Shown here in pieces: positions 1-11,244 of a DNA stretch of 64,000 nt. The stretch is from Spinacia oleracea. Taxonomy: Eukaryota; Streptophyta; Magnoliopsida; Caryophyllales; Amaranthaceae. The notes beneath the pieces are model-generated. The model worked only from the letters and a program-made list of their open reading frames with translations. It was not told the DNA's origin and searched no databases. The position numbers and the translations under genes were made by a program. The DNA is taken from assembly GCF_020520425.1 (NCBI RefSeq), contig NC_079488.1, positions 18,106,247-18,170,246 of the forward strand, read 5' to 3'. Numbering within the stretch: position 1 is the stretch's first letter; every line of letters begins with the position of its first letter.

Positions 1-689
1 TACAACATTTTTTTTTTTTTGATAGAAATACAATACAACATTTAACTAGTAATGTACACAATTTCATGTGAGGAAAAAATTACAAAAGTTGATATTTAAA
101 AGTACATATATAAAAAAATCTAAAAAGACCATATATGATATTGCTTTTATGTACGTATATAATATTGAGAATTCACAATTATAGTTTTCATATTTTGGAC
201 GCATATTTTAAAGTGTAAAAAACTTTAAGGAATGAGTAGTAAAACATAGTAAGATAACATATATAATTACTGATAATATAAATTACGTTAAACTTTTTAT
301 ATTAAATTGATTCGACTTAGATCAAACTCCGTCGACATTGGTGCATAGAAATTAACTCATCCAATTTTGAATATTTTACCGCTCATTGATTTTTGGGGTT
401 GGTCTTATTTCTTCTCATTTTTAAAAAAAAATTTCCCGTTTCATAATGTTATTTAAATTTACTATTAGTGTGGTCTAAGGCTCAACTCTTTTAAGCTGAA
501 AAATCTTGAAATTACGTTAAATTAAATTAAACTAAATCAACTGAACTGAAATGAAATTAGTTGAACTGAAATTAAATTAAACGAACTAAAATTAAATTAA
601 TTTAACTTAACTGAATTTATTAAATTATCTGAATTGAATTAAACTTATAAAATACACAAAGTATACAAATAATAATAAAAAATAACTTC
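1..689. other. AT-rich intergenic DNA without a recognised gene
   Basis: This stretch is strongly AT-rich. From about 500 it becomes a degenerate array of short AAATTAAACTGAA-like units that resumes at 1020-1150 on the far side of a trinucleotide microsatellite. No open frame, RNA gene or transposon end was recognised in it. Confidence 0.5.
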
Positions 690-779
690 TTTATATAATA
701 ATAATTATTATTTTATATTAATAATAATAATTATTATTATTATTTTATTAATAATAATAATAATTATTATTATTATTTT

Positions 780-819
<40 letters not shown>

Positions 820-1018
820 TTTTAATAAAAATAATAATCTTTGGAATAATAATAATAATAATTGTTGTTATTATTATTAATAAAATAATTACTAGAATTA
901 TTAATTAGAATAATAAAATAGTAATAATAATAATAATGATTATTAATGATTATTATTCTAATAATTTTATTTTATTATTATTATTCCAATAATAATTATT
1001 TTATTTAATAATAATAAT
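690..1018. repeat. (AAT/ATT)n microsatellite with alternating polarity
   Basis: Runs of AAT alternate with runs of ATT over about 330 bases, so adjacent blocks are reverse complements of each other and can fold back. The array sits inside degenerate AAATTAAACTGAA-like repeats on both sides. Confidence 0.8.
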
Positions 1019-1169
1019 AATTTAAATTTAAATTGATTTGAAATTTAAATAACTTGACTGAAATTAAATTAACTGAATTGAAATTAAAAATCCTGATTGC
1101 TCCTGAACTTAAATTAAATTAAATTAAATTAACTAAACTGAAATTAAAAATCATGAAAATAAGGCATTA

Positions 1170-1451
1170 CTCCCTCTGTATTTTTTTAAGAGATACACTT
1201 GCCTTTTCCGGCCGTATTTATTTAAGAGATACACTTCTTATTTTTGGTAACTTATCAACCCCACCATCTAATTAAATAATCTATTTACACCCCACCCCCA
1301 CCACCATCCCCTAAAATGACATGGTCCCCACTTATTTTACTTATTAAAATATCTACCCAACCCCACTTATTTTATTACTTTATTTCATTCAATTCTTTTC
1401 CTTAATACCCGTGCCTAACCAAGTATATCTCTTAAAAAAATACGGAGGGAG
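1170..1451. mobile_element. Stowaway-type MITE, 282 bp
   Basis: The element begins CTCCCTCTGTATTTTTTTAA and ends with the inverted counterpart TTAAAAAAATACGGAGGGAG. A TA dinucleotide flanks both sides (1168-1169 and 1452-1453), which is the Tc1/mariner target duplication. It has no coding capacity. A second subterminal copy of AAGAGATACACTT follows the left end. Confidence 0.85.
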
Positions 1452-1599
1452 TATAAGGTTAAAAAAACTGGGCCTACGTTCTAAAGTTTTGACTATAATG
1501 AATAGTTTATAGTAGAGAATTGAACGTTATACAGAGTATTGTCAATTCTCATTGAAATTTGTTAATGTAATTTTTTTTTAAAATATAAGAATGTACTTT

Positions 1600-2722
1600 G
1601 GCCTTGTTTGGTAGAGAGAGTTTTGAGTAGAAATTAGAGGTTTTGACCACTATTAGAGGTTTGACTAGTCAAAACCTCTAATTGTGGTGTTTGGTAAACA
1701 GAGGTTTTGAAGAGAGGATTTGGCTCAAACCTCCAATTTCAAAAACGTTGCTATGAGCAGCGTTTCAAATGGAGGATTGAAATTATGTAAATTGAAAGAC
1801 AACTTTGCCCCCATCTTCACCCTCTACTCCTCTGGCCTCCATTAACACACCTGAAAAACTTTTCTGTAAGAAATTACTAAGTACTACTCCCTCAAAACTT
1901 TTCTGTAAGAAATTACTAAGTACTACTCCCTCAACTTTTTCATAGAACCACAGAAAACATACAATTGATAGGAAATGGTGATAAATGAATAATTACCCCC
2001 TCAAGTCTCAACTACACAATTGTTTATCCTACCAAAATTCATCAAAATTGCTGCTTGATAATTAAATCACAAGAAGACCATGAAAAATTTGTTTATCTAC
2101 CCTAATTCATCAAAATTGCTGCTTGATAAGTAAATCATAAAAGACCAAGGAAATAAGGAGGAGATTAAATAGGCTGGGCTTTTTTTTTTTATATTTGGGC
2201 GATCGAATTAAATAAGGTGGAGATTGAATGGATGGAGTATTTTTGTTTCTGTTTGTAGGCGATGGAAACAAGAAGTTATAAGGAGAAATAGTGAAATACG
2301 GAGTACTTCTCATTACTCTGCAAAAATAATTTTTTTGGGGTTTGTTTACCTTTTTTTTTTAATAGTATTTACTTATAATTTATTAATTTTGTAATAAATT
2401 TTCATTAAGTTTGTCATTAATTATTAAAGGAGTTTAATTATCTATACTTGTCTAAATCTGTACACTTGTGCTTAAAGCAACTCACCATTTACATTTTAAT
2501 AAAAAAAGAAAATGAATGTTACATAAGACCAATGTCCATAAATGTCATTTTACACAATAAATTAGTTAATTTTTTTTAACAAACCTCTAAATATTACCAA
2601 ACACATTTATATAAACAGTTAGTCAAATCCGCAGTCAAATCTGCTAAACAAAAAAAAATCAGCTAACTGCTATTGTGAACAGTAAACAGCTAAACGCTAA
2701 CCTCTAGTTGCCAAACAGGGCC
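1600..2722. mobile_element. Probable non-autonomous TIR transposon, about 1.1 kb
   Basis: The left end GGCCTTGTTTGGTA and the right end TGCCAAACAGGGCC are imperfect inverted repeats. AGAGGTTTTGA-like motifs lie just inside the left end, and inverted versions (CCTCTA) lie inside the right end. I could not find a convincing target site duplication, so the superfamily (hAT or PIF/Harbinger) is open. The open frame on the minus strand at 2110-2313 has no recognisable domain. Confidence 0.5.
1855..1932. repeat. Tandem duplication, 39-bp unit, two copies
   Basis: A 39-bp unit containing CTGTAAGAAATTACTAAG is present twice back to back with no visible difference, inside the 1600-2722 element. Confidence 0.8.
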
Positions 2723-3590
2723 TCGTAAGTAAGTAAAAAGTGCATTGGATTCTTGTGTGTGTCTCGTCATATACTTTCAACCTAGACACTACTCAAATAT
2801 TTATGGCTGAAGTACCGACCCTTCACAAATATGGTATTCAAGAAGCTCTTAATCTTCATATAAAACATCTACACTTCGAAGCGGACATTCTACTTGTCAT
2901 TGATCTATAAAAAGGAATCTGATCCGTCCCGCGAAAATTACAACGCACCATCTTTGACTTGATGCCAAGATTCTGCTATAATCTTTGGATTCTTGAAAAA
3001 TCAAACTTGCATGTCTAACATGACGCTAACAAGACAACAAATTGGATAGCAAATATAAATCACTTAGTTGTAGTACGTATATTAATACAATAGTATGAGA
3101 TTATCTTCGATTGTTTCTTAAGTTTATTTTTCTTAGCTTATATATATATATAAAAAAAAAGGGTATATAGGTATTATCACTACAAGTTGGACTCTTAGAA
3201 ATATTTTCCTTATTATAAAAGTAATTATTAAATTAAGTAATAGGGCCCATAGTTGTTGGATTATGGGAATTGTCAGGGGTGGAATTAATAAAAAAATAAA
3301 AAAATAAAAAAATGGAAATTATGGAAGTGACTTGGAAAGAGGGGTTCACGGGGTGAAGGTGACAAGTCCCACTATCTCCACTAACGTAACGTATTAACCA
3401 AGTGTTTTTAAACTCCCACGTGATTTTTATGTCCGTTTATCAATGATTACTACCAAACCCAATTCTTCACTCTTCTTTAACTTTTAATTTGCTTATTTTT
3501 TTCCTTCATCATTTCCAGTTTTCTACGTACTCTTAACCATCATAATAATAACCTATATATCATTATACGAAGTGGAGTACTTCGTAGTTT
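2723..3590. other. Intergenic DNA, nothing recognised
   Basis: The stretch is AT-rich. No coding frame, repeat boundary or RNA gene was identified. Confidence 0.5.
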
Positions 3591-3854
3591 CACTACAAAA
3601 AATTGTACCATTAACGACGGGAAATTCCGTCGATAAAGGCCAATAATCGTTGATTAATGACAGGATTTCCTGTCGCGAAATCGTTAAGGGGTCGTCGTTA
3701 ATGGAAAATCACGTCGTTAACCCGTCATAAAAGACATTTACGACGGTTGTTCCCGTCTTTGTTTGTTTGTTAGCCCCGTCGTAAAAGGCTTTTGCGACAA
3801 GATTTTTGACCCCTCGTAATTAGGTTGTCGTTAAAGATACAAATTTTTGTAATG
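3591..3854. mobile_element. CACTA-type MITE, 264 bp
   Basis: The left end CACTACAAAAAATT pairs with the right end AATTTTTGTAATG (one base off the canonical GTAGTG). A TTT trinucleotide flanks both sides (3588-3590, 3855-3857), the 3-bp duplication of CACTA elements. The body is full of subterminal motifs such as ACGACGG and CCGTCG in both orientations, as usual for this superfamily. Confidence 0.75.
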
Positions 3855-4238
3855 TTTCTACCGTATGCCGACTTTTAAAAGATCGAGTTGGTACATAACT
3901 CACATTGTAACTTAGATGTTATATGATCGAACCTCATCAGCTGAAAAATGTCTAAAAGTAGATCAAGCGAATTCTTAAGTAACTGAGCTGACTAATCTGT
4001 AATAAGTGTGTTCAGTAAGGTCTCATCGATCTTCTTACCTTTAAAAAATAAAAAAAAGTCCAACTACAAATCCTAGGTTGTACTGAGATCGGGTACATGC
4101 TCAAAAGTGAACAAGGAAATTAAATTCGTCATTTTAAAGTAGAAAAATCATCCTTCAATTACTCGTGCTTTGAGTTAAAGTACATTGATTAAGACTGGCC
4201 TTTAGTTAAGGGTGTATTCTTTTTCTTCTAATTACTTA
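3855..4238. other. Intergenic DNA, nothing recognised
   Basis: No coding frame or transposon end was identified between the CACTA-type MITE and the Tourist-type MITE. Confidence 0.5.
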
Positions 4239-4900
4239 GGGGGCGTTTAGTTGGGGGTTTTCAGAAAAGGGAAAGGGAATGATGGGGTTTCATTCCGTTT
4301 GTTGTTGTTTGTTTGGTGGTTTTTGTCATTCCCTTTACCCTATTTTCTTTTTCACTTACCCCCAAATCCCTCTACAATGATACCCTACCACCCCCTAAGG
4401 TTTGTCATTCCCTTTCCCTTGACCACTCTCTATAAATAATAATTAATAATAATAATTAATAATTAATAATTAATAATTAATAATTAATAATTAAATTAAT
4501 AATTAATAATCAAATTAATAATTAATAATTAATAATTAATAATTCATAATTAATAATTAATTATTAAATTAATAATTAATAATCAAATTAATAATTAATA
4601 ATTAAATTAATAATTAATAATTAAATTAATAATGATTAATTAATAATTAAATTAATAATTAATGATTAATAATTAATAATTAATACTTAATACATAATAA
4701 TTAATAATTAATACTATTTATTATTTAGTATTTAGTATTTAGTATTTATTATTTGTTATTTATTATCTTACTTAGGAGAGAGAGAAGGGAGAAGAATGGA
4801 CAAACCAAACAACATTCTTAAACAAAGGGTTTTCATTCCATTCTCCTTGATTCTCATTCTCATTCTCTTTCCCTTTCCCCTTCTCCAACCAAACGGTCCC
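4239..4900. mobile_element. Tourist/PIF-Harbinger-type MITE with internal microsatellite, 662 bp
   Basis: The ends GGGGGCGTTTAGTTGG and CCAACCAAACGGTCCC are imperfect inverted repeats. TTA flanks both sides (4236-4238, 4901-4903), the typical duplication of this group. Subterminal purine-rich AAAGGGAAAGGGAATG is mirrored near the right end. The short plus-strand frame at 4251-4439 lies in the inverted repeat and is not a gene. Confidence 0.8.
4434..4750. repeat. (TTAATAA)n heptamer minisatellite inside the MITE
   Basis: About 300 bases made almost only of TTAATAA and TTAAATTAATAA variants. The array fills the centre of the Tourist-type MITE, so it expanded after or during the life of that element. 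Confidence 0.85.
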
Positions 4901-4973
4901 TTAATCTCTTGTTCTTAATTATCCGATAACCCAACTTATAATAGCTTAGGTAGTTAGGTTTATGCAAAGATGT

Positions 4974-5279
4974 TGTTTGGGCTCCCAATTGAATATCAAT
5001 TGGGCCATTAAGTCAAAAGCCCAATGACTCAACACAACAACATCAAACCCACTGTTCGCTTAACATGGCTATTCAGCCACCAACAAGGCCCACGGCCCAA
5101 CAGTAATAAATGACCTATGGGCACATTTATTACACAAACACTATAAATAGGCCGCCAAGGCTCACACCTCAAGGTACGTCCAATTTATCGCCTTAAGACT
5201 CCTCTCTAGAGAACTTCTCTCTAGAATCCGAGCATCGTTCTTACTTAGGCAACGTAGGGGCTTTCCTCGGAAACACCCC
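4974..5279 (+). repeat. Element B left LTR, first part
   Basis: This is the first 306 bases of the left LTR. It matches 34981-35285 of the right LTR and stops at the ACCCC target duplication where element A entered. A CTATAAATAGG box at 5141-5151 is a likely LTR promoter. Confidence 0.9.
5142..5149 (+). promoter_or_regulatory. TATA box of the element B LTR
   Basis: TATAAATA lies in the sequence ACTATAAATAGGCC, conserved in the right LTR at about 35148-35155. Its direction supports plus-strand transcription of element B. Confidence 0.6.
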
Positions 5280-6757
5280 TGTGAGGGGGTCGAAAAAGCA
5301 CGAGGCTAATGCGTGACCTCGTCCCTCGTGGGCGTGACGTTTCTTTTTGTCAAATCAAGTGCAATTGGATTTTCTGTGAGTTTACACCCAATTGACTAGT
5401 AATATAGGAGTCGCCATTCAGTTTTTAACGATAATGAGAAAAACTGACAAAACTCGGTTATCGTGACATAAAGGGAGTGCAATTATGTTTGACCACGACG
5501 GACATAGGTTCCCTTGTGATCCCTGGTGTGGGGATCGCTCAACGTACACCCGCAGGGCAGAGATTGAGGGTTCGAGGGACTGTAACTACCGAGAGGAGTA
5601 CTCGCTCTTCGATAACTCCATAGGCAGGATATCCTTACTAGCTCAGCATAAATAATTGAAGGGACATGCGTTAACTATTAAACTAATCTGAATTGATTTT
5701 AACAATATGCAACATATAATACTAGATCGATCGTGATTATCTTGTTTGGGTTGATTTAAGGGACCTAGCATGATAGTTCAATTGTCCAGGATATTATCTT
5801 TATTAGGCGTGATAGAACAATCAGATTTAATAGTTTAACAGTTTTATAAAAGGGCGAGGAAAGCGATTAAATCATGCGAAGGGACACATTACGACGTACC
5901 CTTGAGAGGTGCGTCATGGTTCTCAGAAAACTAACCACTTTGGCTTTGCTATTTCTCCTTTTATTTAACGAATCTCAAGTTTCCGGGCTTAATTCTTCAG
6001 CTACAAGGGACAGGATACGTTCTGTTCGATTTTTGGATCGATTGCGACAGAACGCGGGATCAATTTCGCAGCGTGAGGCTTAGGCTTAGGGGTTGGAGTC
6101 AATACTCAGAATATGAATTGTGTGCGTTGTCCTTTTCACGTCGAATTTGGGGCTGTATTTACAGGGAAGAGTTCGTGGAAAGATAGAATTTTAGAGCACT
6201 AATCCAAGGAGAATTAGGAGAGAACACATACCCGGGTAATTTCAGCGCCCAGGGCTGGGCGCCGAAGATTTCGGCGCCCTGAGCCAGGCGTTGAAAATAG
6301 GGTCTGGGCCGTATTTCCTTGTCAGATTTGAACTCGTGGAATACGGAGTCTTTGAGACTTATCCGAGTCTTTTAGTGCGTATTAACTTTATGACGTAATG
6401 CGTATGGGCCTGTTACGAACTCTAGGTTCATTAGGATTTTAATTAATACGTAACTCTTATTTACGAGCTATACTAGGAATATGATTCCTCTTGCAAATTC
6501 TATCTCTTTTAGGATTTATGTTGGAGTGCAACACCTAATTCTGACAGGTTTCTATCTTTTATGTCTTGCCACTTTTAGCGACTATCCGCTACGGCAGTTA
6601 CTATTTTTAGCAGGTTTCTATAAATAGCAGGTTCAGGTGAAATGAAAAGGGTGATCGAGATTCGTTATTTTATAGGAGATGCGTTGCCAAGTGGAGATTT
6701 ATGTTCTCATTATCGAACCTTCCCTTTCGGGAATGGGGACAAAAGTAGGTGTCTACA
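5280..6757 (-). repeat. Element A 3' LTR (left copy), 1478 bp
   Basis: It aligns along its whole length with 11245-12727. It contains a perfect GC-rich hairpin at 6257-6279 (10-bp arms, 3-base loop). The small plus-strand frame at 5874-6083 is interrupted in the other LTR copy by a 5-base difference and is not a gene. Confidence 0.9.
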
Positions 6758-7574
6758 ACCCCCGAGGCTAGTAACTTTATCGAACCTTCCTTTTCGTTTT
6801 GTGCCAAACATTTGCGAATCTTTTTTTGTGCGCCAAATGCTTCTTTTCCTCTTTTGTGCGTTTTGCAAAGTTTTTTTTTTTATCATAATTTAATTTTTTT
6901 TACGTTAAGCGTAGAACGTACTTTTCATTTGTTTTTTTTTATTCGTGACTCAAGACGTCTTGAAAGACGGGTCGAATGAGATAGGATAATTTGTATAGGT
7001 ATTAGTCAAGCATGAGGATTACATCTGTTAGGGCTTACAATTTGTAGCCTCGTGCTAGTGTCATGAGTTTACATCAACCGAGGCCAATGAGTAGCATGGG
7101 GACGACTCAAGGGTGTATCCAAACAAGTTATATGGTCATTATACTAATGGTAGTTTAAGAGCAGGTTTGGGATTTGGAAATAATGGGTATGACGCACGTG
7201 TCAAAGGCCGTACGTGGTTTGCAGTTGACAATAAGTTCAAGAACAAGAGTCGAGGTAATGGTTTCTTGGGTTATGGAAATGAGAACATGGATGGGTTAAA
7301 TGAGCTGAACAGGGGCCCCAGAGCGAAGGCGTCTAAGAACATAAGGATTGGAAAGGGTAGACATCGTAGAATTTTATGTAGTTTTTGTGGCATGATTTGG
7401 ATTGGTTGACTCAATTCTTTTCCTTCGTTTACTTGGGTAAATGTTGCACTTTGGGAGGTACGGGCTAAGTATTTCATGGATCGCTCTTTTCGCTCTCCCT
7501 TTTCTCTTTCTCTTTTTTCTTTTGGGTAAATTTCGTACTTCGGGAGGTACGGGCTAAGTATTTCGTGGTTCGCT
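6758..7574. other. Element A internal region, left part, no coding domain
   Basis: It starts with the polypurine tract complement and continues as T-rich and mixed sequence. The frames at 7113-7409 (plus) and 7271-7651 (minus) overlap on opposite strands and show no domain. The minus-strand one also runs into the inserted solo LTR, so neither is called as a gene. Confidence 0.6.
7435..7573. repeat. Tandem repeat of about 89 bp in element A, second unit split by a solo LTR
   Basis: A unit starting GGGTAAATGTTGCACT at 7435 is followed by a second one starting GGGTAAATTTCGTACT at 7524. The second unit is cut at 7574 by the solo LTR and resumes at 8952 with CTTTTCGCTCTCCC. Confidence 0.75.
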
Positions 7575-8946
7575 TGAAGGAAATAATGCCCTTGGTCCAA
7601 GTATGCATTCAATGATAAGTCTAATAAATGCGGTTCAGTATTAATTAACAAGTTAATAATTCAGTGAGATTAAGTGAGCTGAATGCCTAGCTAGAGGCCG
7701 CTTCAGTTCAAGTGGAATTAATGATATTAATCCACAGCTTACTCTTGACTGAACCCGTAGGGTCACACAAATAGTACGTAAACGGATCAAGTATTTAATG
7801 GCATTAAATACTCTATCTATGGATATTCGGAATTGACGGATCTTGGTTTCAGTGGGAGCTGAGATCGTCACAAGCAAGTGAATACTCCGGAAACGATGAT
7901 ATTGCCGGAAACGGAAATATGGATCGTATCGGAAATATAAATATTATCCAAATCGTAGATGTTGCCGGAAACGGAAACATGGTACGTATCGGAAAATATT
8001 ATTGGAAATGGAAATATTGCCGGAATCGGAAATATTGCCAGAAACGGAAATATTGTCAGAATCGGAAATATTATCGGAATCGAAAAATAGTTCCGGAAAC
8101 GGAAATATTAAATATTTGTTCGAAACGGAAATTAATTCCGGAATCGGAAATATTAAATATTGTTCGTATCGGAAATAAATTCCGGAACCGGGAATTTAAT
8201 CGGAAGCGTATCGTACGAATAAACATCGGACGAGGCCTGCCGGACGACGGCCCAGTACGAAGCCAGGCCATCGCCCAGCAAGCAAAGATGCGCGCCAACG
8301 CCCAGCCCAAGGCAGCGCCAAGCCCACCGCAAGGCAGGCCCAGCGCGCCAAGGCGAGGCTGCGCAGCGTGGGCTGCGTGGGCCGAGCGCACGCGTGCTGG
8401 CGCCCTCGTGGCTCCGTGCGTGTGTGTGTTTGTGTCCATGCACAATTCCTAAATCTATTAGGATTTGGTGTATGATTAAATTCCTATTCCTAAAAGGATT
8501 ATTTAATTAATTAGAGTCCTTGTGGGATTCTAAGTTTAATTAAATCGTATCCTACTAGGATTCCAATTCCCTTTCCAAACCTCTATAAATAAGGGCCTAG
8601 GGTCATAATTTATGTACATGGGATTGAAGTATTCTAAGGGTAAGTTTTGAAAGAAAAATAAGCCAAGCACTTGCAAACACTTAACCGAATTTTCTAGTAA
8701 CCTTAAGGGCGATTCTAGTTGGTCTAACTTGAGGCGGATCCGGACGTACTGTGGACTTTCTACGGAGGGACGACATTTGGAGTCCTAAAGACTTGTTCTT
8801 GTTCGGTTCGGGCGCAGCTAGGGAGGGCACGCTAAAAAGTTTATGCTCCTAAATTATGCTAAATGATTATGTGTAAATAATATGTTTCCTGGCATTAAGG
8901 TTTTTCCGCATGATTTATGTTTTGTCATATGTATCATAACCTATCA
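7575..8946 (+). mobile_element. Solo LTR of the C/E copia family inside element A, 1372 bp
   Basis: It begins TGAAGGAAATAATGCCC and ends ATAACCTATCA, like the LTRs at 19152-20541 and 28157-29545 but clearly more diverged. TCGCT flanks it on both sides (7570-7574, 8947-8951). There is no internal region, so an intra-element LTR recombination removed it. The long frames seen here on both strands come from an 18-bp repeat array and a GC-rich block inside the LTR and are not genes. Confidence 0.9.
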
Positions 8947-8951
8947 TCGCT

Positions 8952-11226
8952 CTTTTCGCTCTCCCTTTTCTCTTTCTCTTTTTTCTTTTTTTCTTGGGAT
9001 TTCTCCCCCTTTTTATTTGGGCTAAAAGGTAGATGGTTGTGGTCTTTGAGTCACGAGGCGAGACTGAGTGAGCCTCGTTTGGTAGGCCTATAGTGGACCT
9101 TTAATTTTAGCAGGCCTAGGGTGGGCCTTTAAATTGTCTTTCTTTGCAAGCGTATTTAGTCGTTTCTTAAAATGTGCAAATAGCGTAGATTCAAAATGTT
9201 TTTTTTATTGAAATTTAACGAAAGAATTACATCGAAAATAATTTTTTGTTTCTTTTCAGATTCCAGTTTCAGGGATTTAATTGGAAGTCGTGATTTAGAC
9301 TCGAACTTTCATTAATTTTCTGATTATAACCCGTGTATGAATACAAGGAGGTGGCCTAGACTCAAAATAATGACGTGGCGTAAGCCTATAATACTTGACC
9401 AAGCAACTTTCAGGTTTAGACTTATTGGACCATTACTTTCGTTTGGTTGACACTTTAGATTTTAACCCTTGGGTGTTCATTTGTCAAGCGCCATTTTGCT
9501 TAATTTGGCAAGGTAGTTAGTTGGGGAGATCGGATTTTTTTTGCAAGACTAGAATCATTAGTGCGGCTTCCCTCTTAGTGTGTATTGCTTTACCTCAATG
9601 GTAGCCTGATGGCATGCCGATTTGGGTATCTTCATGGTTCGTCATGTTGCATTCATGGAAAATCTTTTAGTCCGTACTTAGGAGTACTTCAAGGAGCGAG
9701 TGGCTCGAGAGGACTATGATAGCCGTGACCCAATGTGATCATAAGCCTTGAGGCCATTAAATTTTTTGCTAAAGGTATTGACACCTTAGGCTCACTTTGG
9801 GGGTTGTGCGACTATGGAGGAATAATTTTCAGAATGTGACTGTTTCCATTTTGCAAACACTTGAATTACATAATATATTCTTCTTATTGGTGAGAGAGAG
9901 TATTGAGGCCGTAGATTCTTAGCAAGGGATGACAATTACATATGGGTGCTTATTGATTTATATGTTAGGAAGGGAGACTCAATATGGTTTAACCTTTTAA
10001 CTTGCAGAACGACACCAAGCATTAGGACCGATTCTATGTATAAGACAACTAAGACTTAGGATTTAGATTGTACTTTGGCATGGCCTAGTCTAGACTCGGA
10101 TTTATTTATTTTTTATTCGATCATTATTTTTCCTTGAAAACTTTATTTGAACATCATTTTTTGAATACTTTGCCCATGTGACATTCAAGGTTATTTAAAT
10201 TAGCATGCTCGGTTTTGGGGCCGAACATTGTCGTTTATAGGAAGCCTAACAACGACACAAAGAGTTATTTATATATATATATATATATTTTAAGTCGCTT
10301 TTAGAATCGAGTGCATTTTCGTACGCCCTTGTAGCAATTTTGCGAATTTTCTTTTATTGCTACGTATTTTTTTTTATGCGCGGGCACCGAGGCTGCTGTG
10401 CCTAACCAAAAGGCCAGGCAGCAACTTCAGCGCCCAGCGAAGGGCGTGAGAAATATTGGCGCCCAGCCAGGGGCGCTGAAAATGCGTCCCTGACTGGTAC
10501 TCGTTTTCTGCTCGCGTATATTTTTTTGTTTAGGCGACTTAATTTTGCGTGCTTGCCTAATAACGTCCTTTACGCGTTGTGCAGCGTTTGTGGCGATCGT
10601 TCGGGGTTGCGGAACACGTATTTCGGTATAACTCTTTGGCTAATTGGTGTTTATAAATGTTTGGAAAATTTTTAAGGTCGTTGGTTTTCTAGCATTATTT
10701 GTCATGCAATCACATAATTCGCTACACATAACTAACGTACATTGCAACATGAAGCAAAATAATAATATGTCATGTAGTTTATGATAGGCTTCTATGGGTA
10801 GTATTTGCGCCGGCTTGGTACCGCTTCTATCGCAGATCCAACACATGCCCCGGTCGAGGTAGTGCCTTCAACAGACGAATTTCGCCCAAGAGGCCAATCA
10901 CGATGTAAGCCAAGGGGGCATGCACCAATGAGAGGGACCTAATGGGTGAGCGATTGGGTTTGGGACGGGTGTACTACTAGCGAAAAGTCCCGAGTGGACA
11001 ACATTCGAAGCGTATGCACCCCCCGGTTGGCGATGGGTATCCTTAGTCCCAACTCCCGAGATGAAACATCCAAGGGAGCCGAGATTCGTTATGCGGTTCT
11101 GTCCTTTCACATTAATATGCTGATTTTCAGGTTGTCCCAACTTGATGGGGAAATAAACGCGGGGTAGGATCGTTTCACCCTTCGGCTATTTTGATTACCT
11201 ACGAGCACGAGTATTTCCTTCACTAT
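8952..11226. other. Element A internal region, right part, no coding domain
   Basis: This 2.3 kb has no frame longer than 80 codons with a recognisable domain. It holds an (AT)n run at 10268-10290 and a block at 10380-10490 where GCGCCCAG-like motifs recur. The minus-strand frame at 10898-11140 lies in the expected leader just downstream of the primer-binding site and looks non-coding. Confidence 0.6.
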
Positions 11227-11243
11227 CCCCAGTGGAGTCGCCA
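11227..11243 (-). other. Primer-binding site of element A
   Basis: On the minus strand TGGCGACTCCACTGGGG begins one base inside the 5' LTR. Sequences of this type are complementary to the 3' end of plant tRNA-Arg and are common in Ogre/Tat-like elements. The tRNA assignment is from memory of that family. Confidence 0.65.
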
Positions 11244-11244
11244 C

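Noticed and set aside
5874-6083. A 69-codon frame with a hydrophobic N-terminus in the element A LTR
   Set aside because: The right LTR copy has a small insertion that breaks the frame, and it has no similarity to a known small secreted protein that I recognise.
7919-8452. Long overlapping frames on both strands in the solo LTR, repeated at 19558-20109, 28504-29052, 14157-14570 and 33606-34019
   Set aside because: They follow an 18-bp repeat whose period is a multiple of three and a GC-rich block poor in stops. They recur in every LTR and have no domain.
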